NCBI RefSeq assembly: GCF_029350975.1
Contig: NZ_JARKMR010000002.1
Coordinates: 124,001 to 188,000, forward strand
Source: Maribacter zhoushanensis
GTDB lineage: Bacteria > Bacteroidota > Bacteroidia > Flavobacteriales > Flavobacteriaceae
Length of the DNA stretch: 64,000 nt
Direction: 5' to 3'
A program made the position numbers and the translations under genes. The notes beneath the pieces were generated by a model. The model ran no database searches and was not told the DNA's origin. It saw only the letters and a list, made by a program, of their open reading frames with translations. Shown here one piece after another: positions 54,089 to 64,000 of the stretch. Within the stretch, counting starts at the first letter, position 1, and each line of letters starts with the position of its first letter.

Positions 54089-54103
54089 CAAATATGTGAA
54101 CAA
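54089..54103 (-). promoter_or_regulatory. Possible dnaA promoter with a DnaA-box-like site
   Basis: On the minus strand CATATTTG (54096-54089) is one base from the -7 consensus, 83 bp from the dnaA ATG. It abuts TTGTTCACA (54103-54095), one base from the DnaA box TTATNCACA. This would allow self-repression. The rest of the 203-bp gap (54007-54209) shows A/T runs only. Confidence 0.35.
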
Positions 54104-54209
54104 ATTATTGAAAAAAAAAATCGATTGTCATTGAATTTGACCTTTTTTTTTCTCATGTTCGCTTACTCTAAAGGGGAGCTTTTAAATATATACTTTTTAC
54201 TTGAAATAA

Positions 54210-54608
54210 ATGCGAACAAACCAAATTTCTTTTCGAATTAGATATTCAGAAACAGACCAGATGGGGGTTGTGTATCATGGCAACTATGCTCAATACTTAG
54301 AATTGGCAAGAGTTGAATGGTTAAGGGCGTTGGGTATTTCTTACAAAAGCATGGAGGAAGGTGGAATAATGCTTCCGGTAATTAGTTTATCTATAAAATA
54401 TTTGAAGTCAGCTTTGTATGATGACTTAATAACAGTTAAAGTTATTTTGAACAAGAAACCAGCTGTTAGAATTGAATTTGACTATGAAATTACAAATGAA
54501 GCAGGAGAATTACTGGCTACTGCAAATACGGTTCTAGTTTTTATGGATATGGAGCGCAAAAGACCCACTAGATGTCCGCAACTACTTTTAGATAAATTGG
54601 GATATTAA
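54210..54608 (+). CDS. Hotdog-fold acyl-CoA thioesterase (YbgC/FadM-type)
   Basis: A 132-residue 4HBT protein: 'RIRYSETDQMGVVYHGNYAQYLELARVEWLRALG' with the catalytic Asp in 'SETDQMG' and the HGNY motif, then 'YDYEI'-type strand 'FDYEITNEAG'. It hydrolyses acyl-CoA in the cytoplasm. Alone on the plus strand between dnaA (divergent) and the convergent yigZ-like gene, 4 bp away. Confidence 0.93.
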   Translation: MRTNQISFRIRYSETDQMGVVYHGNYAQYLELARVEWLRALGISYKSMEEGGIMLPVISLSIKYLKSALYDDLITVKVILNKKPAVRIEFDYEITNEAGELLATANTVLVFMDMERKRPTRCPQLLLDKLGY

Positions 54609-54611
54609 AAT

Positions 54612-55214
54612 CTATTCAATTTCTTTTATTTCTAGTTTATGATGTGCTTTTAAAAGCAGCATAGTTTTTTCGAAATCACTTTTATTGATAGCGAGTATCA
54701 TTTTGCATTTTAGGTGTAAATCTTGAGATACAATATGCAATTGATGTTTTTTTACCAAACGCATTACAATATCCATTTCTGAATAATCAAAAGTTACCGA
54801 TAATTGCTTTTGTAATACCTTGGTTATAATAACGGCATTTTCTAAAGCTAACTTGGCTGCTTCTTTGTACGCACTTATGAGTCCGCCAACGCCTAGTTTT
54901 GTTCCTCCAAAAATTCGGACTACGGCAACTAAGGTGTTGGTCACGTCAAAAGATTGTAATTGACCGTAAATAGGCATGCCGGCAGAATTGTTTGGCTCGC
55001 CGTCATCATTAGCACGATATGATTTTGTCTCTACACCCATTTGCCAGGCATAACACACATGATTGGCTGTTGGGTATTCTTTTCTTAATGCTTCTATGTG
55101 TTCTTTAATAGTGTCTTCATTGGAAACCGGAAAGCAATAGCCGTAAAACTTACTCTTTCGCTCTTTGAACAAAATAGGTTCAGATGGTTTAGAGATAGTT
55201 TTGTAGGTATCCAT
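54612..55214 (-). CDS. YigZ/IMPACT family protein
   Basis: A 200-residue UPF0029/IMPACT protein: 'FKERKSKFYGYCFPVSNEDTIKEHIEALRKEYPTANHVCYAW' pattern, 'RANDDGEPNNSAGMPI' (conserved DDGEP.x.AG) and 'VVRIFGGTKLGVGGLISAYK'. Two-domain form with a C-terminal EF-G-like half. Relatives bind nucleic acids or ribosomes; no proven bacterial role. It ends the ribD-HAD-EamA-YigZ series on the minus strand. Confidence 0.92.
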   Translation of the reverse strand: MDTYKTISKPSEPILFKERKSKFYGYCFPVSNEDTIKEHIEALRKEYPTANHVCYAWQMGVETKSYRANDDGEPNNSAGMPIYGQLQSFDVTNTLVAVVRIFGGTKLGVGGLISAYKEAAKLALENAVIITKVLQKQLSVTFDYSEMDIVMRLVKKHQLHIVSQDLHLKCKMILAINKSDFEKTMLLLKAHHKLEIKEIE

Positions 55215-55227
55215 TCGATTATTGAAT

Positions 55228-56112
55228 TTATAGAAAAGTCATTATTTGCTGACCAAATGCAACGAGAATAATGCTAAATATAGCTAATCCTATTCCAAAC
55301 CAGTTTTTGGTCGTTAGTCGTTCTCTAAATAGTAAAATACCTAGTAAAGTTGAGAACATTACAATAGCAACATTGTTAATGGTAAAAACCGATGCACTGT
55401 TCCAGGTAGGGTGTTGCAACGCTTTTAGTAAAAAGAAAATGGAAAAATAATTTGGTATACCCAAACAAATACCGCCAAGTATATTTTTGAAATTAATTTT
55501 AAGCCGTTGCTGCGTAGATTTGAATCCGATGAAAAATAAACCGAATAGACCTGCCGCAGCGAAAACCGTAGCTGAAAATAATGCATATTCCTCTTCGGGC
55601 ATATGCGCATCTTGAAAATACTTTATGCTGGTATCAATAGTACCAGAACCAAGAAAGACTAAAACCGGTAGGGCAAAAGCCCATTTCTCAGCTTTTATTT
55701 TTTTCTCTTTTAGGGAAGTAAAGTAAACAGCTAATAAGGCTAAAATAATTCCTATAATTTCTAATAGTCCAAGTGATTCTTTGTAAAAGAATACTCCGAA
55801 TAGCACCGGAATGGTAAGAGACATTTTTGTAGCGACCGATGCGACAGATACTCCTAGTTTCTGAGAGGTCGCCGCCATTAGGTTAAATATCAGTATGAAA
55901 AGAAGACCTAATGCTATGCTCCCCCAAAACCAACTTTTCTGTGGTATTGCTGCAAAATCTATAGGCTCATTGTAATAGATAAGCCCAACCGTACAGGCAA
56001 CAAAATAATTGGTAATTATCGCATAAATTGTCTGAACCTGATATTTGGCATACAATTTAAAAATGACAAAAATTAAGCTTGAAAATAGAATGCTAAGCGC
56101 TAAATACATCAT
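55228..56112 (-). CDS. EamA/DMT-superfamily transporter
   Basis: A 294-residue inner-membrane protein with ten hydrophobic helices in two EamA repeats (helices roughly at 3-20, 32-50, 67-85, 93-111, 118-135, 148-165, 178-197, 208-226, 235-257, 266-288). Typical internal features: 'GVSVASVATKMSLTIPVLFGVFFYKESL' and 'ASVFTINNVAIVMFSTLLGILLFRERL'. Exporter of small metabolites; substrate unknown. It begins next to the HAD gene stop (no gap). Confidence 0.9.
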   Translation of the reverse strand: MMYLALSILFSSLIFVIFKLYAKYQVQTIYAIITNYFVACTVGLIYYNEPIDFAAIPQKSWFWGSIALGLLFILIFNLMAATSQKLGVSVASVATKMSLTIPVLFGVFFYKESLGLLEIIGIILALLAVYFTSLKEKKIKAEKWAFALPVLVFLGSGTIDTSIKYFQDAHMPEEEYALFSATVFAAAGLFGLFFIGFKSTQQRLKINFKNILGGICLGIPNYFSIFFLLKALQHPTWNSASVFTINNVAIVMFSTLLGILLFRERLTTKNWFGIGLAIFSIILVAFGQQIMTFL

Positions 56113-56715
56113 TTAAAGATGGCTTAAGGTTTCTAGTACATCTTGTTTTCCAACTTGCAGATTCCAGCACTTAATACCCAGTTTAGAGGCGCTATCTGTA
56201 TTTTCTTTAGTGTCATCTATAAAAAAAGTTTCTGCTGCAATTAAGCTGTTATCGGCAAGAACCTTTTCATAGATATTTGCATTAGGTTTACGCATTTTCA
56301 TTTGTTGGGATAAGTAGAACACCTCAAAGCAGTTTTTAAATCGGTTAAAACGTTCTAACCCCATAGACTCTTTTACTTTATCAATATGTAGGTCGTTGGT
56401 ATTGCTTAATAAAAACAATCGGTATTTATTATCGTTTTTTAATTTTTCAATGAATTCTAAGCGTTCCTCAGGAAAATCTAAAATAATGGAATTCCATGCA
56501 TCTTTAATCTGTTCTCTAGATGCGTTATTGAAAATAGCCTGTAGTTGGTCAATAAACTCATCAGATTCCATTAAACCCATTTCATATTCCTTAAAAATGG
56601 TATCTAACTCAGGGGTCAATTCGGTAAACCCAAATTTTGCCATTTCTAATAAAGGTGCTTTTTTATCTAAGTTGATGAAGATATCACCAAAATCAAATAT
56701 GATGTTTTTAATCAT
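56113..56715 (-). CDS. HAD-IA family phosphatase
   Basis: A 200-residue HAD hydrolase: motif I 'IIFDFGDIFINLD' with nucleophile Asp8 (the second Asp of DxD is Gly10, as in YihX-like members), motif II 'LFLLSNTND', Lys in 'MKMRKPNANIYEKVL', motif IV 'TFFIDDTKEN'. Helical cap of C1 type. It could hydrolyse a sugar phosphate or a riboflavin intermediate: the start overlaps ribD by 8 bp, and the riboflavin pathway needs an uncommitted HAD to dephosphorylate the RibD product. This role is a hypothesis. Confidence 0.88.
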   Translation of the reverse strand: MIKNIIFDFGDIFINLDKKAPLLEMAKFGFTELTPELDTIFKEYEMGLMESDEFIDQLQAIFNNASREQIKDAWNSIILDFPEERLEFIEKLKNDNKYRLFLLSNTNDLHIDKVKESMGLERFNRFKNCFEVFYLSQQMKMRKPNANIYEKVLADNSLIAAETFFIDDTKENTDSASKLGIKCWNLQVGKQDVLETLSHL

Positions 56716-57814
56716 TACGTATTATGGTTAGTTGGTCGGTTAAAATTTGAATGTGTTTCAGTGTGCGCCCTGTTACTTTTGGTGCGGTAATACCTTTAGA
56801 GAAAGTGTTTGCTCCTTTAAAAATTCGTGCTTCGTCCCAAAGTCCGGCTTCAATAAAACTTTGTAGTGTTTGCAATCCACCTTCAATTATGACACTTTGT
56901 ATTTGCTCTTCGTGCATCACTTTACACAATTGTTGTGGTAGATTGGTGCTAAAATCTAAGACTTTGTAGTTTACGCCTTCTACGAAATTGTCGCTATCGG
57001 CTAATTCGGTGCAAACTATAGTGTTTTGTTTTCCGTCGAGTACATGAAAATCTTTAGAGATTTTTAGTTTTCTGTCTAGTATAATTCGGGTAGGAGTTTT
57101 ACCTGCCCAATCTCTTAAGTTTAATTGCGGGTTGTCCGCTAAAACTGTATTGGTGCCTACTAAAATACCAGCTTCCTCACTTCTCCACTTATGTACTAAT
57201 TGTCGTGATTTGGTATTGGTAATCCAATAAGGTTTCTTTTCTTCTCCACGTTTTGTAGAATCTGGAGCAATAAATCCGTCAGCCGTTTCTGCCCATTTCA
57301 AAATAATATATGGTCTTTTTTTAATAAAAAAGGTAAGAAAACGTTTGTGGTGCTCTTCACATTCTTTTTGTAAAATACCTACTTGCACTGTACAACCTGC
57401 ATCCTCTAATTTTTTAATTCCTTTACCAGCTACTTTTTCATGTGGGTCTTTTAAAGCTATAACAACTCTAGGTATTCCCATTTTCACAATCAAATCTGCG
57501 CAGGGCGGAGTTTTACCGTAGTGAGAACATGGTTCTAAAGTAACATATATGGTAGATGACTTTAAAAGAGAAACATCAGAAACAGAATTAATGGCGTTTA
57601 CCTCAGCGTGAGAGCCGCCATAGGCACTTGTATACCCTTCGCCTATAATTTTGTTGTCATGAACAATTACAGCTCCTACCATTGGGTTGGGTGCTGTAAA
57701 GCCTAGTCCGTTCTTTGCTATTTGCAAACAACGAAGCATATAAGTTTCGTCGGTAGAAAGAGCATCTTTATTTAACGGCATTGAATTTTTTGGGTCTAGA
57801 TTATTAATGGACAT
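56708..57814 (-). CDS. ribD: Bifunctional riboflavin deaminase/reductase RibD
   Basis: RibD (368 aa from ATG 57814; a TTG just upstream is less likely) deaminates and reduces the riboflavin precursor. N-terminal deaminase: zinc ligands His69 in 'GGSHAEVNAI', Cys96 and Cys105 in 'LEPCSHYGKTPPC', Glu71 proton shuttle. C-terminal reductase: 'RPYIILKWAETADGFIAP', 'GTNTVLADNPQLNLRD', 'IIEGG'. Complete. The HAD gene overlaps its 3' end by 8 bp. Confidence 0.96.
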   Translation of the reverse strand: MSINNLDPKNSMPLNKDALSTDETYMLRCLQIAKNGLGFTAPNPMVGAVIVHDNKIIGEGYTSAYGGSHAEVNAINSVSDVSLLKSSTIYVTLEPCSHYGKTPPCADLIVKMGIPRVVIALKDPHEKVAGKGIKKLEDAGCTVQVGILQKECEEHHKRFLTFFIKKRPYIILKWAETADGFIAPDSTKRGEEKKPYWITNTKSRQLVHKWRSEEAGILVGTNTVLADNPQLNLRDWAGKTPTRIILDRKLKISKDFHVLDGKQNTIVCTELADSDNFVEGVNYKVLDFSTNLPQQLCKVMHEEQIQSVIIEGGLQTLQSFIEAGLWDEARIFKGANTFSKGITAPKVTGRTLKHIQILTDQLTIIRND

Positions 57815-57892
57815 CAAAACTTTAACATTATACGCATATCACGTATCTTCACACCTCAAAAATAGTACTTTAAAACCTATTGTCTTATTCAT

Positions 57893-58378
57893 ATGGAAAA
57901 TGTCATTATCCGTGAAATTAGAAGGGAAGATAACCCGCAAGTAGCCAAAGTTATACGACAGGTATTAGCAGATATGGGTGTTCCAAAAGTTGGGACAGCA
58001 TATGAAGACCCTTCGTTAGATAAAATGTTTGAGCACTATGAAAAATCTAAGGCAACTTATTTTGTGGCAGAAGAAAATGGTTCTATTCTAGGTTGTGCAG
58101 GTGTAGCTCAATTAGATAATTTTGAAGGTAATGTAAGTGAGCTTCAGAAAATGTATTTTTTGAAAGAGGCAAGAGGTAAGGGTTTAGGGTATAAAATGAT
58201 AAGCGTTTGTTTAAATAAAGCTAAAGAGTATGGTTTTGATTCTTGTTATTTAGAGACGCTGCCTAATATGGAAGCTGCCCAAAAATTGTACAAGAAAATG
58301 GGCTTTGAATATATAGATGATAGAATGGGAGATACGGGTCATTATTCTTGTCCTGTATTTATGCTTAAAAAATTGTAG
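57893..58378 (+). CDS. GNAT family N-acetyltransferase
   Basis: A 161-residue GNAT protein: 'IREIRREDNPQVAKVIRQVLADM' start, 'ELQKMYFLKEARGKGLGYKMISVCLNKA' with the R-G-K-G-L-G acetyl-CoA loop, and 'CYLETLPNMEAAQKLYKKMGFEYID'. Acceptor unknown. First gene of the six-gene plus-strand run to 63366; prmC follows 2 bp after it. Confidence 0.9.
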   Translation: MENVIIREIRREDNPQVAKVIRQVLADMGVPKVGTAYEDPSLDKMFEHYEKSKATYFVAEENGSILGCAGVAQLDNFEGNVSELQKMYFLKEARGKGLGYKMISVCLNKAKEYGFDSCYLETLPNMEAAQKLYKKMGFEYIDDRMGDTGHYSCPVFMLKKL

Positions 58379-58380
58379 CT

Positions 58381-59246
58381 GTGTTATTAAGGGAAATAAA
58401 AAATATATTCCATTTAGAATTAGATGCTATTTATGGTAAGGACGAGGTGAATAGTTTTTTCTATTTACTAATTGAGCATTATTTTAATTTAGAACGTTTT
58501 GTTTTGGTAATGCAGCCAGAATTAAATTTAGATAAAGAACAGGAAACCGCCATATTCGGTGCTCTTTCAGAGTTGAAATTAGAAAAACCTATTCAGCATA
58601 TTACCGGTACTGCCCATTTTATGGACTTAGATTTTAAGGTTAATAAGCATGTGTTGATACCAAGACCCGAAACCGAAGAATTGGTTCGGTGGATTTTGGA
58701 TGATGTTAAAGAACTAAATCAATCTTTAACTATTTTAGACATGGGTACGGGAAGCGGCTGTATTTCTATTTCTTTAGATAAAAATCTTATTGAAGCTGAT
58801 GTATTTGGCTTAGACATTTCTGTAGATGCCTTAGCGGTTGCAAAAGAAAACAATAAATTACTTCATGCTGATGTAACGTTTTTACTGGCAGATATACTAT
58901 CTCTGGATAAAGAAACCTCAGCAAAGGGATTAGAGCGAAAGTTTGATGTCATAATATCTAATCCGCCTTATGTTAGAGAATTGGAAAAGGCAGAAATGCA
59001 GAATAATGTAATAAATCATGAGCCTAGTTTAGCGCTCTTTGTACCTAATGAGGATCCGTTGAAGTTTTATAAAGCAGTTGTCAATTTTGCAGCTAAACAT
59101 TTAAATGAAAATGGTTGTCTGTATCTAGAAATCAATCAGTATTTAGGCGAAGAAACAAAACAAATATTAAAAGAATCTAAATTTAAGACTATAAGCTTAA
59201 GAAAAGATATGTTTGGTAATAACCGCATGATAAAAGGAGTAAGAGA

Positions 59247-59250
<4 letters not shown>
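58381..59250 (+). CDS. prmC: Peptide chain release factor N5-glutamine methyltransferase
   Basis: PrmC (289 aa, GTG start 2 bp after the previous stop) methylates the GGQ glutamine of RF1/RF2. Seen: 'EKPIQHITGTAHFMDLDFKVNKHVLIPRPETEELV' N-terminal segments, SAM-binding 'ILDMGTGSGCISISL' (118-132) and the N-P-P-Y motif at 194-197 in 'DVIISNPPYV'. Helical N-domain somewhat diverged. Overlaps the next gene by 4 bp (ATGA). Confidence 0.95.
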
Positions 59251-61825
<2,575 letters not shown>

Positions 61826-61831
61826 ACAACT

Positions 61832-63070
61832 ATGGACGTTTTTACAATAATTTCAGTATTAGTATTTCTATCGGCAATTTTTGGCTATATAAATGCCCGC
61901 TTTCTAAAACTGCCTAATAGTATTGGCTTAATGCTGATTACAATTCTCTTTACGTTGGCAGTTTTTTTAATAGGTTATATTGATGATACGTTAATCAATG
62001 CAGAACGTTATATCATTACCCAAATAGATTTTAAATCTGTACTGCTAGATATTATGTTGAGTTTTCTGTTGTTTGCAGGAGCGTTACATACCAATTTTGA
62101 ACAATTAAAAGTGCAGCGCTGGCCAATATTGGTGTTTTCTACCTTGGGTGTATTGGTATCGACCTTTTTAGTTGGTACTAGTATGTATTATTTATTGCAG
62201 CTAATAGGTATGGAAATTTCATTTATCTATTGCTTATTGTTTGGTTCGTTAATCTCACCTACTGATCCTATTGCCGTATTGGGAATATTAAAAAAGGCAG
62301 GAGCACCAAAGGCATTGGAAACCAAAATTGTAGGTGAATCATTGTTTAATGACGGGGTAGGGGTAGTTGTATTCTTGACTATATTTCAACTGGCATCGGC
62401 TACTGAGGTAGCTGTAAGTCCGTTAGATATTGTAGAACTTTTCGGAGTTGAGGTTATTGGCGGATTGGCTCTTGGTTTAGCCCTAGGTTGGGGAACATGG
62501 AAACTTATGAAATCTATAGATGATTATGATATAGAAGTAATCATCACCTTGGCAACAGTTATGGTAGGTACTTTAATAGCGCAGAAATTCCATTTGTCTG
62601 CGCCTTTGGCAATGGTAGCTGCTGGTTTAGTAGTAGGTAATGACACCGTACGTAATTCTGCCATGTCAGAAACTACAGAGACGTATGTAGATAAATTTTG
62701 GGAGCTTTTAGATATTCTTTTAAATACATTACTGTTCGTTTTAATAGGAATGGAAATGCTTGTGTTATCCTTTAAAACAGAATATGTAATTGCCGGGTTA
62801 TTGGCAATACCGTTAGTATTAATTTGTCGTTATTTATCCCTGTTGATTCCCATTAAATTCTTTGAGAAGAAATTAGACTTTGTGCCTAGAACCAATTTGG
62901 TAATGACTTGGGGAGGATTACGTGGAGGTATATCCATTGCGTTGGCATTAGGCTTATCTGACGATATGCATAGAGATGCATTTTTAGTGATTACGTACAT
63001 AGTGGTGGTATTCTCTATTATAGGACAAGGATTAACTGTAGAGAGGCTAATAAAACGTGTAGTAAAATGA
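61832..63070 (+). CDS. Sodium/proton antiporter, CPA1 family
   Basis: A 412-residue inner-membrane exchanger with ~12 TM helices. Marker motifs: '[11 protein letters not shown]', '[14 protein letters not shown]', the ND ion-binding site in '[19 protein letters not shown]', '[14 protein letters not shown]' and '[13 protein letters not shown]'. It couples Na+ efflux to H+ uptake, useful in a marine organism. No C-terminal TrkA domain. It starts 6 bp after ligA and overlaps the next small gene by 4 bp. Confidence 0.95.
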   Translation: MDVFTIISVLVFLSAIFGYINARFLKLPNSIGLMLITILFTLAVFLIGYIDDTLINAERYIITQIDFKSVLLDIMLSFLLFAGALHTNFEQLKVQRWPILVFSTLGVLVSTFLVGTSMYYLLQLIGMEISFIYCLLFGSLISPTDPIAVLGILKKAGAPKALETKIVGESLFNDGVGVVVFLTIFQLASATEVAVSPLDIVELFGVEVIGGLALGLALGWGTWKLMKSIDDYDIEVIITLATVMVGTLIAQKFHLSAPLAMVAAGLVVGNDTVRNSAMSETTETYVDKFWELLDILLNTLLFVLIGMEMLVLSFKTEYVIAGLLAIPLVLICRYLSLLIPIKFFEKKLDFVPRTNLVMTWGGLRGGISIALALGLSDDMHRDAFLVITYIVVVFSIIGQGLTVERLIKRVVK

Positions 63071-63366
63071 TACCGAAGAACTATTTAGAATTCGAAAAGA
63101 GTTTAGAGTTGTCTCATGTGCCAAAAGAATGGCGTGACGGACTAAAAGCAGCCTGGTATGATGCCAAAGGTAATTGGGAGGCTTCACATGATTTAGCTCA
63201 AGACATGCACAATGCTTTAGGTAGTTGGTTGCATGCCTATTTGCACAGAAAAGAAGGTGATCGTTTTAATGCAGGGTATTGGTACGGTTTAGCGAAAAAA
63301 GAATATCCCGCAATTAGCTTAGACGAAGAGCTTAAGGTAATTGTGGAATTTATACTTAGAAATTAA
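63067..63366 (+). CDS. Small conserved protein coupled to the antiporter
   Basis: A 99-residue soluble protein with '[60 protein letters not shown]', very rich in Trp, His and Tyr, wholly helical by appearance. I know similar short proteins from many Gram-negatives but no assigned function. Its ATG overlaps the antiporter stop (ATGA). The convergent lipoprotein ends 8 bp away. The conserved Trp/His set suggests metal or ligand binding; this is inference. Confidence 0.78.
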   Translation: MIPKNYLEFEKSLELSHVPKEWRDGLKAAWYDAKGNWEASHDLAQDMHNALGSWLHAYLHRKEGDRFNAGYWYGLAKKEYPAISLDEELKVIVEFILRN

Positions 63367-63374
63367 GGTGAATT

Positions 63375-63803
63375 CTAATTTGTTTCATCCAATGCCACTA
63401 CGTGAGTAAACTCTGCGCTTCCCTTAGAGTCTTTAGCTGTTACTTTTAAAACTGCATCTCCATTAAAGTCTGAATTAAATTTAATGGTAGCTATAGATTT
63501 TAAAGTAGAACCAGTTGCACTTTCATCAATATTAATAATTTCTATATTTCCAGATTCAATAGTCCATGTGATAGTTGCTACGCGAGCATTAAACTCCGTA
63601 GCGAATGTAATTGTTTCATTAGGTAATGCAAAATCTGCACCATTGAAACAAATTTTAGTGCTAGTAGGAGTAAAATCCCCTAAATCACAAGAGGTAAAAC
63701 TTTTTGGATTCAAGCTTGCCTCGTTATCATTATCATCACTAGAACATGAAAATTGAAACGCAGTAATAGCGACTAGAAGTAATAGATTAATTGATTTTTT
63801 CAT
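63375..63803 (-). CDS. Small lipoprotein with Ig/PKD-like domain
   Basis: A 142-residue lipoprotein: signal ending at lipobox Cys20 (AFQFSCSSDD), an acidic stretch (SSDDNDNE) and a beta-rich domain ('NETITFATEFNARVATITWTIESGNIEI', 'ATIKFNSDFNGDAVLKVTAKDSKGSAEF') resembling an Ig-like or PKD sandwich. The acidic Asp/Glu stretch after the lipid Cys is like surface lipoprotein export signals in Bacteroidota. The frame is open upstream to 63938, but the MKK start at 63803 has the signal peptide. Function unknown. Confidence 0.75.
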   Translation of the reverse strand: MKKSINLLLLVAITAFQFSCSSDDNDNEASLNPKSFTSCDLGDFTPTSTKICFNGADFALPNETITFATEFNARVATITWTIESGNIEIINIDESATGSTLKSIATIKFNSDFNGDAVLKVTAKDSKGSAEFTHVVALDETN

Positions 63804-64000
63804 TGGTAGAGTTTTAGATAGGTTTTGATTAAAAAATACTAACTCTAAAATAGGAAAAATAGTACATAATTTTATCGGTTTAACTTTTTGTTTTTTTAAA
63901 ATTCCCATGTAATTGTATTTGTAGTTAAGAGTTTCCATTTTGGATTACCTATTTAGCAAATTGGTAAAGTGCTTCAAACGATTATGTTTGAACTTTGCAG

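Noticed and set aside
54007-54209. Chromosome origin (oriC) upstream of dnaA
   Set aside because: Only one imperfect DnaA-box-like site; no AT-rich repeats with box clusters.

Overview
The window is a stretch of chromosome from a member of the Bacteroidota, almost certainly a (probably marine) Flavobacteriaceae related to Maribacter/Zobellia-type genomes. Evidence: AT-rich DNA, SusC/Oar-style TonB receptors with N-terminal carboxypeptidase-like domains, families typical of Flavobacteriia (DUF4252, DUF4249, DUF4294, DUF2147, SatD/DUF3307), monomeric isocitrate dehydrogenase, a fused SerB-SerA, and promoters of the Bacteroidota type (TAnnTTTG at -7) instead of E. coli-type boxes. I see no tRNA or rRNA gene, CRISPR array, insertion sequence, prophage or plasmid function. 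Gene order is dense and housekeeping-like.

Layout. 1-2.2 kb: two DUF4252 envelope proteins and an MscS channel. 2.3-5.3 kb: second MscS, purB and a HEAT-like neighbour (minus strand). 5.4-8.1 kb: haem-binding cytochrome-like protein, sirtuin, trmH, SRPBCC and VOC proteins. 8.1-13.9 kb (minus): GH13 amylase lipoprotein, carboxypeptidase-like-domain protein, DEAD-box helicase with RGG tail, DUF4337 protein, rdgB. 14-19.7 kb (plus): methyltransferase-like membrane protein, SatD-DUF3307-hydrolase cassette, SerB-SerA fusion, orphan PilJ-type sensor. 19.7-25 kb: rlmH, then nadC-yihY-DUF2147-priA. 25-30.8 kb: LytTR regulator, rpsF-rpsR-rplI, Oar-like receptor, DUF6495-like gene. 30.8-36.2 kb: hisS, SDR and RbsD/FucU proteins, NUDIX, M42 peptidase, DUF4294. 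36.2-42.1 kb (minus): DUF6095-like, DUF4249 lipoprotein with its TonB receptor, icd. 42.07-42.71 kb: a gene-free stretch that looks like a structured non-coding RNA. 42.7-48.1 kb (minus): rplS, trmD, a GNAT, a coiled-coil membrane protein, long GAPDH, HtrA. 48.2-51.3 kb (plus): dapF-GNAT-mltG and a lysozyme-like protein. 51.4-54.0 kb (minus): RsmI-like methyltransferase, LMW-PTP, dnaA. 54.2-57.8 kb: thioesterase (plus), then yigZ-like, EamA, HAD and ribD (minus). 57.9-63.4 kb (plus): GNAT-prmC-LOG-ligA-antiporter-99 aa protein. The window ends with a small minus-strand lipoprotein.

Most of the window is ordinary core metabolism, translation and replication. The parts I consider most worth a second look are the unassigned ncRNA candidate between rplS and icd with dyads at its 5' side, the SerB-SerA fusion, a TTGGTTAACCAA operator lying on the -7 box of an SDR gene, promoters that predict leaderless mRNAs, and an orphan sensor with a histidine-kinase-like dimerisation helix but no ATPase. 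No obvious defence island or exotic operon was found.
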